Source: Echinometra lucunter
Taxonomy: Eukaryota > Echinodermata > Echinoidea > Camarodonta > Echinometridae
Length of the DNA: 64,000 nucleotides
Assembly: GCA_029962745.1 (NCBI GenBank)
Contig: CM057167.1
Span: forward strand, 19,000,054-19,064,053
Direction of reading: 5' to 3'
The notes below the pieces were generated by a model. The model was not told the origin of the DNA. It did no database searches and saw only the letters and a program-made list of their open reading frames with translations. This document shows positions 52,710-61,600 of this stretch, in pieces. The position numbers and the translations under genes are program-made. How positions within the stretch are numbered: the first letter of the stretch is position 1; each line of letters starts with the position of its first letter.

Positions 52710-53847
52710 TCTCTCAGGCATTCTGCCAATGGGGCAGGTCCACACACAAGAGTCTAATCATCTGTTCCTTCTCCACCCCTCTCTATCTTCCGCCTTCCTC
52801 TTCAAACATCAAATACATGATCTCTTTACATTCTTGAAAAAGGAGTGCATTTCAATAAATGTAACTGTCTTGGAGACAACGGTTTAAAAGTACTACCATT
52901 CAGACTTCATTTAAATACAAACATAACCCTTGCTGATATACATGATAGTCATCTTCAGTATACATGTACTACATTTCATGCCCACTTTTTCCATATCTGC
53001 ATTTGATGCACGGTAAACACACAATTTTTACTGAGCAAACTGAAAAGGAACTTTGAAAAGGCAGTAAAGTGGGCTGCATGTACATTTAGTTTTATAATTA
53101 TCTACAAGTGCACAAGTACACTGAGTGCAAAAAACAAAGTGTATGGTAGTACATGGTATCCAGTCAAGTTTTGAAAGTGCAAATACCTTGTGACCAACAG
53201 GCATTATTACAAGCCCCCCCCTTTTATTTCTGTAAAATGACCTTTGTAATCAGGCTTACTGTCGATTTTTTTTATATAATGTGGCAAAATTTTTATACAT
53301 ACATTTTGTACATGTAGAGACAAAGATGTGTATCTTACAAAATAACCAATTACACTGAAAAGATGATACCAAAATGGAATGACCTACAAGTAAAAGCATT
53401 ACAACACTGTTGTACAATAAATTATATCTTCCCATATTCACTATCATAGGAAAATTCATCAAAGCGGCATTACTATCAAGTATTGAGTTACATGCTATTC
53501 TGCAATGTGTTACGCGTTGTAAAAGAGCCAAGTATTATTATTCATTATTAATAGCATCAAATTAAAGTAGAATATATTCTAGTCCTACCTTTGACAAGGT
53601 GAATTCTTTTGGTTGGTCTGGAAGCAGCAGGATACATGACTTTCGTGATTGTTACAGACGTCTCCTTCATGCACAGGGTGAATGACGTTGCATTTTGAGT
53701 CAAATGAAGATATCAAATTTAATTCAATGTCACTTGGCACATTGCCTTTCAGCAAGCGATGTTCTCTATCCCTGAGAGAGGGCGCTGTAATGGCCTTGTA
53801 CGTCACATCACCTTCCTTGTCTTTCTCAATGACAACTTCAACCACAC
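42125..53847 (-). CDS. IP6K: Inositol hexakisphosphate kinase (IP6K), 5' end missing
   Basis: Visible exons in transcript order are 53847-53589, 48719-48523, 43160-42985 and 42754-42125 (TAG at 42127-42125): 1262 nt, all in frame across GT-AG introns. The first visible exon starts with GT GTG GTT, consistent with the GVV that precedes the N-lobe strand in human IP6Ks, so at least one upstream exon with the ATG is absent. NGLNPWSLRVHQLELLRL matches the family NPWS block. PSIIDLKIGTR is the catalytic PxxxDxKxG motif, followed by GDDLSEEKK. Later come GCSVLIIYEG (family SSLL-type strand) and IDFAH, the metal-binding Asp. The C terminus ends in GFVYGLETLIDLI. Known role: phosphorylates InsP6 to the pyrophosphate 5-InsP7. 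An Asp/Ser-rich insert separates the IIYEG and IDFAH segments, as in vertebrate paralogues. Confidence 0.92.
43213..43564. mobile_element. GTGTTTCATAAAGCTGTTC foldback with expanded G25/C17 termini
   Basis: It begins with 25 G followed by TGTTTCATAAAGCTGTTC and ends with GCGAACAGCTTTATAA followed by 17 C. Both ends match the CTGGGGGGTGTTTCATAAAG ends of 49723-49897, but with greatly lengthened G/C tracts. It lies in the IP6K intron between 43160 and 48523. Confidence 0.8.
44043..44332. mobile_element. TTAA-flanked MITE, AAAGCC...GAACTGGC ends
   Basis: The left TTAAAGCCAGAGCGAACTGG and right CCAGTTCACTGCGGCTTTAA are inverted ends including TTAA. The interior GGCGC-containing blocks are also complementary. 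It lies in an IP6K intron. Confidence 0.82.
47680..48017 (+). mobile_element. TTAA-flanked MITE, CAGTCGTGGGC family, copy B (longer)
   Basis: TTAA lies at 47680-47683 and 48014-48017. The ends are CAGTCGTGGGCTTTCATGGG and its near-complement. It is the full partner of 8156-8387. The first 60 codons of an open frame (47696 on) are kept nearly unchanged between the two copies. Confidence 0.88.
48224..48482. mobile_element. Foldback element next to IP6K NPWS exon
   Basis: The left GATCGGCGGTTCCCGGCA and AAGGGAACGAGCGCCC are complementary to the right GGGCGTTCGTTCCC and GCCGGGCAACCGATGTG. The central arms also pair imperfectly. It ends 40 nt from the donor of the exon at 48719-48523, on the intron side. 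Confidence 0.78.
48980..50690. mobile_element. Giant foldback: two inverted arms of about 680 bp
   Basis: The left arm (48980-49660) and right arm (50008-50690) are reverse complements along their whole length with scattered mismatches. Paired landmarks are GGAGCCTGTCCC with GGGACAGGCTCC, TATGTTCGGTCTGACAAGCA with its complement, and AAGAGCTATTGCTA with TAGCAATAGCTCTT. The 347-bp centre holds a separate small foldback at 49723-49897. No transposase or reverse transcriptase frame is visible. It lies in the IP6K intron between 48719 and 53589. Confidence 0.9.
49723..49897. mobile_element. CTGGGGGGTGTTTCAT foldback nested in the giant foldback centre
   Basis: A clean 175-bp element with ends CTGGGGGGTGTTTCATAAAG and CTTTATGAAACACCCCCCAG and subterminal GTTCGTAAGTTACGAA against TTCGTAACTTACGAAC. 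Confidence 0.88.
51182..51597. mobile_element. TTAA-flanked MITE, AGCAGTACAG family, copy 2
   Basis: The left TTAACCTTAGAGGTACAGTG and right CTGTACTGCTATGGGTTAA are imperfect inverted ends with TTAA. The body matches 33224-33626. It lies in an IP6K intron. Confidence 0.78.
52648..52715 (+). repeat. T15 plus (CT)n microsatellite
   Basis: A T tract runs into about 26 CT units with one interruption, in an IP6K intron. Confidence 0.92.
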
Positions 53848-54300
53848 CTACATGTACATGTACATAGAGGGAGAAAATCCACAGTTTAATATTAACGCTT
53901 TTTAACTCACTAAGGAAAGATATTTTTGTAATGAATGCCGCAAAAAAAGGTATCCAAGGGTCTCAGAGAAATTTACTATTCAGCTAAATGCATTCATGAA
54001 TCCTGACTATGGAGGGATTACTAATGCATGGGTAAGTCCATGTTTAAAGTCAATCATTCAGTCAACTGCCTGTACAGAAACAAGAACCGATAGTTTCCTG
54101 TATTCAACTTCATGAGAATCCCCTAATTCAACAGGTGGTGGCATACATGTAGGACATAAGATATCCATACATTCCCAGATTTTCCTCATTTTTTTTTTTT
54201 TTTTTTTTTTTTTTTGGGGGGGGGCTTCTTTAAAAAACTTAGATATTATCTTGAATTAAAGGGCTAAAAATGAATAATGAATCAACACCTATACCAAATG

Positions 54301-54800
54301 NNNNNNNNNNNNNNNNNNNNNNNNNNNNNNNNNNNNNNNNNNNNNNNNNNNNNNNNNNNNNNNNNNNNNNNNNNNNNNNNNNNNNNNNNNNNNNNNNNNN
54401 NNNNNNNNNNNNNNNNNNNNNNNNNNNNNNNNNNNNNNNNNNNNNNNNNNNNNNNNNNNNNNNNNNNNNNNNNNNNNNNNNNNNNNNNNNNNNNNNNNNN
54501 NNNNNNNNNNNNNNNNNNNNNNNNNNNNNNNNNNNNNNNNNNNNNNNNNNNNNNNNNNNNNNNNNNNNNNNNNNNNNNNNNNNNNNNNNNNNNNNNNNNN
54601 NNNNNNNNNNNNNNNNNNNNNNNNNNNNNNNNNNNNNNNNNNNNNNNNNNNNNNNNNNNNNNNNNNNNNNNNNNNNNNNNNNNNNNNNNNNNNNNNNNNN
54701 NNNNNNNNNNNNNNNNNNNNNNNNNNNNNNNNNNNNNNNNNNNNNNNNNNNNNNNNNNNNNNNNNNNNNNNNNNNNNNNNNNNNNNNNNNNNNNNNNNNN
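54301..54800. other. Assembly gap, exactly 500 N
   Basis: A nominal-length scaffold gap. Its real size is unknown, and the join between the IP6K side and the MyTH4-FERM side rests on it. Confidence 0.99.
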
Positions 54801-55066
54801 AGTGGTCATTGTTTCGCCTCCAACTATGTCTCATGGGAGACAGTTGGAAGAGGAGACGATTTAGGCCATGGGTGGCTGTGTTTTCAGCAGGTGCAACAGA
54901 TCGGCCTTGATATTCTCAATTGTTAAAGATTTTGCTATTGGTTTGCTCTTCTCAAGACACATGTATGATTCATAGATTTAAACCATCCATGTAGTTACAT
55001 TCTTTTGCCTTTGTTGGCTGTAAATATTAGAGTTTTGTTATATTTTGGGGGGAGCAACACAATAAA
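54801..55066 (+). other. Possible 3' end of an unknown plus-strand gene after the gap
   Basis: A frame open from the gap edge ends at TAA around 54926 and is followed by AATAAA at 55061-55066. The readable residues (GHCFASNYVSWETVGRGDD and onward) are not recognisable, and two other frames are partly open. It could equally be non-coding. Confidence 0.15.
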
Positions 55067-55647
55067 GGTATGCAACAGAAGTTCATTAGTTAATATTACT
55101 GATGCCAATCTTAGCAGCTACTTTAAATAATATATACATCTGCACATAAGAAAGGAACATATAAACAAAATTGTAATTTTCTGCTTTTATTGCAGTTAAA
55201 TTTAATTTCATTTACAATGTATGGAGTAAAACATATGGGAGCTTGTTAAAAAAATAGGAAAACGTAAAGACTTTGCTATATGCACTAACCCTATAGACAT
55301 GCTGTTGTTAAGCGTAACTCGCATCTCTGGCCTTGGGTAAATCACACATCTAGTTTGGTGCTGGTCCTGACTTGAGCAGATAAACAAAGTTGAACTGTGA
55401 ATTAGTACTGAAATCTTCTTTCATGCAGTAGCTCAGTTTTTGTGTGTAACAATTATTCTAAATGATGCTGATAGTAAAGGTGGTGGCACAGTTATTAAAA
55501 GGCACTAATCACTTAGACAAAAATTATTTGAACAATGTATATCTTTCAAGAAAAAAAAACCCATATAGATAGTATATGACACACTGAAATGTTTAACAAT
55601 AAAAAGCAGAAAGGAAAGAATAATTTCATGTTGCCTACCAACTAGTA

Positions 55648-55890
55648 GATGATGATGATGGTGATGAAGATGGTGATGATGATGAAGGTGATAGTGCTGA
55701 TCAGTGGTGATGATAATGGTGGTGGTGATGATGATGATGGTTATAATGATGATGATGATAATGATGGCAATAATCACCATGATGATGATGATGATGATCA
55801 TCATCATCATCATCATCACCATCACCGCCATCATCATCATCATCATCATCATGGTGATGTTGTTTATGGTGATGATGGTGATGATCAGTA
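55648..55890. repeat. ATG/ATC trinucleotide microsatellite
   Basis: About 240 bp of GAT/ATG units passing into CAT/ATC units, so the two halves are complementary and can fold. Met-, Asp- and His-rich frames in all phases are artefacts of this repeat. Confidence 0.92.
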
Positions 55891-56475
55891 GTGGAAATGA
55901 TGACGGAGGTAGACATATAATCTAGACATATGATTGCACATTGAAAAATGTGAATGAATTTAGAACTTTTTTTGTTTCTTCACTTATTACATTACAATAT
56001 ATACATATTTTGTTTATTTTAAAATCATATAAATCATACACCCATTATTCTTTCATGTATTGTATCAGACCTCACAGTTATACCCCATGTAGATGATATA
56101 ATGTTGATTTTTGTGTCATACTTTCAATATTCATCCATAAATATCACTGGTATTAATCAACTAATTATTATATGTCTTGTCTTATATCTTATAACAACCA
56201 ATTGATGATTGGTGTATTGCAAGTAAGTGTAGCTTTCTTATGCAGTTCATTTAAAACTTTAATCTATAACTCGCATGAAATTTTGTTGTGTTTTCATCTC
56301 CCATTTCATCATGTTGAACCTTAGATAGAGTTACTAGAACTACATGTAACTTAAAAATCATTTTTCAAATTTTCCGCTCCAATTTTCAAGTCTTGTTTAC
56401 TGAAAAGGAAAATAGCAGATTCACTTGTGGTGTAGATAGTGTAGCAAAATGTAGTGTCTTGAAAAGACGATTACA

Positions 56476-56673
56476 TGACTCGTGCTCCGGCGGCAATTGC
56501 TCCGTGTCAATGTCGTACACTAACCCAATATTTAACTTTAAACCTGGACCAAATGCTTTACCAAACCCTAAGCCTAAGCCTGACCTAAAACTCTATTGCA
56601 ACCCTGACCCCTAACTGTGTGTCTTTGACAACATAAAACCCAGAGCAATTGTTGCCGGAACTTGTCGGGTCAC
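56476..56673. mobile_element. Foldback with GCTCCGGCGGCAATTGCTCC end
   Basis: The left GTGCTCCGGCGGCAATTGCTC is the imperfect complement of the right GAGCAATTGTTGCCGGAAC. Between them lies a stretch of AACCCTAAGCCTAAGCC-like units reminiscent of degenerate telomere-type repeats. Confidence 0.7.
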
Positions 56674-57979
56674 AGTATTAGACATCTAGAAAGTGGAAAA
56701 ATCAGGCCTGCACAAAATGGGTATTGTTGTACATAATGTTTGTGTTCGGGACAGGTGTTTTCATGCAACTCCATTCTGCTATTGAAGCTACCATACCTTA
56801 ACCTCCAGTTCATCTTGGTTTATTTTCAATTTTTTAGGCAGAAATACAGTACATGCAGTTAGTTGAATAATAGTGTAGAATGAAAAATATCTCATGTGGA
56901 AGGTTTTATAGGACATTTTTATTGGTAGCATAAAACTAAGTTTACAGTTGGGCTGGAAGTTTACATAAACCTGCAGCAGTGAAACAGTCTTCCTCATATT
57001 TTCAGAGCCTCAGTTATTTCTGCACACTTTTCTTGCCACGAGGATAGACAAGTTGGGTCTCTATTTCAAAGTATATACATCAAGTAAAATCACCATGAGA
57101 CATGTAAATGATTAATTAATTTGAAACTGTAAGCTGTTGAAATGAGAGGAAAACTGCTTTTCATCAGGGATATGTAAACTATTAAGCCCAACTCTGTGTG
57201 AGGAATTAAGAGAGAATTTCGCACAGTGTCCAGATAACAACAGAGTGTTTGCAAAATTTGCTATTCCGTTTGATTCATTGTAACAGTTGAATCTGGAGGG
57301 CAAGCAAACTTGTTGTACATATAGTAACCACTCAAATTAGAGGGGGAGGGGGAGGGGGGTCTGGTCAGAAAAATCACAAGCCTTTATCAACAATTATTGT
57401 AGCATATTCCTATCATGGTACATTTCATCTTAGAGTGTTAAATGATTCTAAACAAGTAACAAACTTTGAATACAATTTAACACTATTTGTGCATTTTTTT
57501 TTTCATTCTTAAAATTACTAATAGTTGACTTGATTTTTGCTTCATTCAACATGTGTCATAGATACTAATATTCAGTGAAAAAATTTAAAAATAGTTTCTT
57601 GTCATTAACTCCATAAATGATAAAATATCACATGCTATTCTAACTTCAAATCAGCCATAAGAACAAGTACATTGAATAGAAATAAAGCCGCAACTTATAT
57701 AGAAACGATATGTCAAAAAATGCACAAAAGTAGATTATTGTTCAATTTTAATGAGCTATTCTTGTAACATGAAATCAAATATAGAATTAATCTTAAATAT
57801 AATGCTACGGGAACAGCTGTTGCTGTAGCAAGAAAATACAATCCTCCATTTTCTTTGGGAAAGTAAGAAATTATAAACATCTATCCCTTTCATTTTATAT
57901 CTTGGAAGTCAAGTTGCTAAAGCATCCTTCCTTCTTTCCTTCCTTTCAACAATAGCCAAACCTTTAGTGGGAAAAATAT

Positions 57980-58250
57980 ATATAAGTGGGGTCCGCCCAC
58001 TTGACCGAAGGCCCGCAAGGCTGACTTTTCTTGTATCGTATTTGCCTTCATCACAAATAATGCGCTATCGGTATATAAAATAATTATGTCTCCTTTAGCA
58101 CGTTTAATCCTCGTTTTTGGATGTTCCACACCTTTGATGAAAAACATTCGCTGCCTATTTAACTTTCTTCTGGCACAGGAATTGGTCAGAGCGTTGTGAT
58201 ATCATAGATTCGTTCTCGCGGGCCTTCGGTGAAGTGGGTTGTCACCATAT
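57980..58250. mobile_element. Foldback with CCACTT-ACCGAAGGCCCGC ends
   Basis: The left CCCACTTGACCGAAGGCCCG and right CGGGCCTTCGGTGAAGTGGG are inverted. It lies just upstream of the first visible MyTH4-FERM exon. Confidence 0.72.
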
Positions 58251-58648
58251 AAGTGCATTTTCCATGTAGGTGTTTATGTGTTATACACACTGAGTAAGTT
58301 TACAGCTGGATTTTGAAACCTTGACCAATTTAGAGAGCATTAATTTCCTGTACTCTGCCCCACCTCCTCTTCAAAAAGAAATTGGTAATAGGTAATAATC
58401 CCAATTCCCAATACCCCTCCCCCCCCAAAGAAAGGTGATAATGATAGTTATCAGACCTGAAGGCATGTGAATCGGTGATTACTTTTTTTCCTGAATCTGC
58501 TCCTATTTAAAAAGTGTGGTGAAGGATTTCATAATAGCTGTAAATTGTAAGTTCTCAACCCACCTACTACTGAATGCTTATCCCTATAGAGCCAATTTAT
58601 GATCAACTTGGTTCCAGTAGGTAAGGGGTTAAAACTAACATATTTCAG

Positions 58649-61600
58649 TTCATCCAGCAGTATAAGAATGGTGATGGATGGGTTATTGCAAAATTTTGTA
58701 CTCTTGGATTAAAGGAAGTCGTTTCATTGCATGTCGTTTCACTCACAGCATCAGATGAGTCTATACTGGACAGCGTGTATGCAGATGATATCTCGGCAAC
58801 AACTACAGCAGTTATTGAAAAATGGAAGACACTGAAGGTAAGATTGTCATGCATTTATTATATTTCTGTTTGCTTCCCCCTTTTCATTCTCTGTGATAAT
58901 AATAAAGAGTACCAATCCCACCCCCACCCCCATGGTTTAGGATATTATGGGAAGACATAGTATTATTACCAAAAATATATTTTAAAACAGTGTTAAAGGA
59001 GTGTGGGGATGTCTTCATGGAAGTGACCTGTGTAACTTCTTTGCACCAGATTGCATAGGCAGTCACTTTTACATTTGTAGATTGCAAGTTCATGTTTAAA
59101 TTCACAATATCTTTACAAAAATGTAAATTTGTGTCATGTTATACTGTCCTCTTGAGGCATGTTTGTATTTAACAGTAATTATTGTTGTTTGTCCCTTCAG
59201 TGGGCATTTCATTCGCATAAGCATGTCCCAACAAATTGTTTGGAAAACTGAATTTATTGGGACATGTAGTTGTCTAATAATGTTATGGTGGCACGAGTGG
59301 GATAAATATTCTTTATGGTGGCTGTTGCATTCTGGAGCAACAAGTCAGGCAGCAAATATGGTGCCTTTATAGATATTCTGAGTTTAATTTTCAGCTGTTA
59401 CACTTATATTTGCTGTAGTCCCATGTTTAGTTGTTAAGATGCCTATTCTTGAGAGTGCAGTATAACACACGGGTCCCAATACTTTGAATAAAGGGCACCT
59501 GCATTGAACTCCAATCATAAAGAACTGAAGATACATGTAGCATCTTTTAGTAATTGGTCTAGTTAACTCTTCAGAATTGTTGTTTGTATTGGTATTTTGT
59601 ATTTATTATGAAAATTCATTCACAGTGTATTTAAATATTTTATTTTACAGTACAAAGCATGAGTGCATATGACAAAAGCAATCATCTGACAGATATATGT
59701 AAATATTATTGATAATATATAAATATGCAAATATGTATTATGTTCATGGTTACCCACATTCAGCACTTAAGTCCAGAGCAAGCGCAGGAAGGTTTCATGA
59801 ACCTCATTAGACAATGGCAGTACTATGGTGCTCGACTCTTTGAGGTGGAGTGCAGGGACACTCGCTATCCCTCAGGTCTGTGGCTAGCCGTCGGGGTGGA
59901 CATGGTGGCTATCCACAAGCAGGGAATGGCCAATCCTATTGAAGAGATCCCCTACGAGAAGTGAGTCATTCTCTTTATCTTTCCATTCAGTGAAAATATA
60001 TTGAATGAGACTATTTACATGTAAAATGATAATGAAATAAAAAAAAAATAAAAAAAAATATTTCCCCCAAAATAGGCATCATATAAACATGTATCAACCA
60101 AAAGACAAGCACAAAATGGACTTGATGTTTCCATTTGAAAGATTTCAATTTTTTGCATTTGAAAGATTTCAATCTTTTTTTCAACAGAAATTCTCTTCTC
60201 CCAACATATCGTGCAATTAGATAAAAAATGTAGAATCACTTTTCTCTTATTCTGCATATGTTATTTTTGTCTTTAAATAGAACAGAGCAATAAATCCAAA
60301 TAATATTCATTTCCAAGATGTAGAAGCATGAAGTCACTTCCTGTGATACTGATGAAAGTTTCTCTGCCAGTGCCTAAATACAAGGAGAAATAAGATACAC
60401 ATGTTGACATAGTGATGATTTACCTCGTTCAATATCTTTTCGTCCTCGCAGGATTCTGTCTTTTGGTGCACCTATCCTGAATGAGTACAAGATTGTAGTG
60501 GAAGGAAGGAGAGATGAGATGACATTTGAAACCACACAGGTAAAGTTTTCCTTTCTATTCTCCTCCTTTCTTTCCTACATTCTTCCATCCCTCTGTTCTT
60601 GTCCTGAATGAGTGCAAGGTTGTAGTGGAAAGAATGACAGATAAACTAGCATTTGAAGCAATGCAGGTAGGTTTTTCTTTTCTGTTCTTCATCCTCCACT
60701 CTGTTTCCACATTTCTTTTCCATCTCTGTAATCCTATGCTGAATGATTGAATACAAGATTTTACTGGAGGGAATGAGATATGAACTGACATTTGAAACAA
60801 CACAGGTATGGTTTTCCTTTTGATAATCCTCCTCTTCTGTTCATATCTTCTCTTTTTCAACTCTGTATTTGAGTAGAAGGAAGGAGAGATGAACTAACAT
60901 TTTAACCCATTCGTGACAGAGGGTCCACATTTTGTGGTTTGGCCTAATATCTTTTGATGCAAAGTCCTAAAAATCATACCAAATACATCAGCAGAAAGAG
61001 CCAAAAATTCTACACATACTATCCCCATTTTGTTTGCATCAATATTTGTTGTTTGATGCTGAAAATTTTTTTAAGGAAAATAAGCATAAAAATTCTTAAA
61101 TTGGCAATGTGATAGAAAGTTTAAAATCACCGTTTTCCCCTGCAAATTGGCAACTTTTTGATATCTCATCATAATTTCTGTCAATTTATATTCATTTTAG
61201 ATACATGATGTTTTATAAGAAAAATGTAGCAATAAAGTAAAAAAGTTGGTGTTGCCAATTTGAAGAATAAAAGCTGATCAAATTAGGCTTTAAATAATTC
61301 CTGTCACGAATGGGTTAAACAATGCAGTCACAGTTTTCCTTTCAATTCTTCTTCTTTCTTTCCTATATTCTTCCATCCCTCTGTTCTTGCCTGGAATGAG
61401 TGCCAGGTTGTAGTGGAAAGAATGAGACATAAACTAACATATGAAGCAATACAGGCAGGTTTTTCCTGCACTGTTCCCACATTTTTTTTCCATCTCTGTA
61501 TTCCTATCCTGAATGAATACAAGATTTTACTGCAGGGAAGGAGAGATGAAGTGACATTTTAAAACCAGAGCTGCCAATCAGTAGGATTTTATCCTATTTA

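Larger units (their letters stand above)
53848..58648. other. Inter-gene stretch holding the gap; missing 5' exons of two genes expected here
   Basis: Left of the gap is T-rich sequence with a T/G run (about 54190-54226). Right of the gap are a short open frame, the ATC/ATG microsatellite, a foldback at 56476-56673 and another at 57980-58250. I searched for the IP6K N-terminal HQVGGH-type segment and for MyTH4 or FERM F1 exons and found none. Confidence 0.55.

Noticed and set aside
54270..54926. Frames of about 175-218 codons across 54301-54800
   Set aside because: Almost all codons are N from the assembly gap.
55505..55925. Poly-Met, poly-His and poly-Asp frames
   Set aside because: These are translations of an ATG/ATC trinucleotide microsatellite in all frames.
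56510..56610. Interstitial telomeric repeat
   Set aside because: Units resemble AACCCTAAGCC only loosely and lie inside an inverted-repeat element.
60555..60860. 101-codon minus-strand frame in the exon array
   Set aside because: It is antisense to the tandem units and repeats with their period; the plus strand carries the meaningful similarity.
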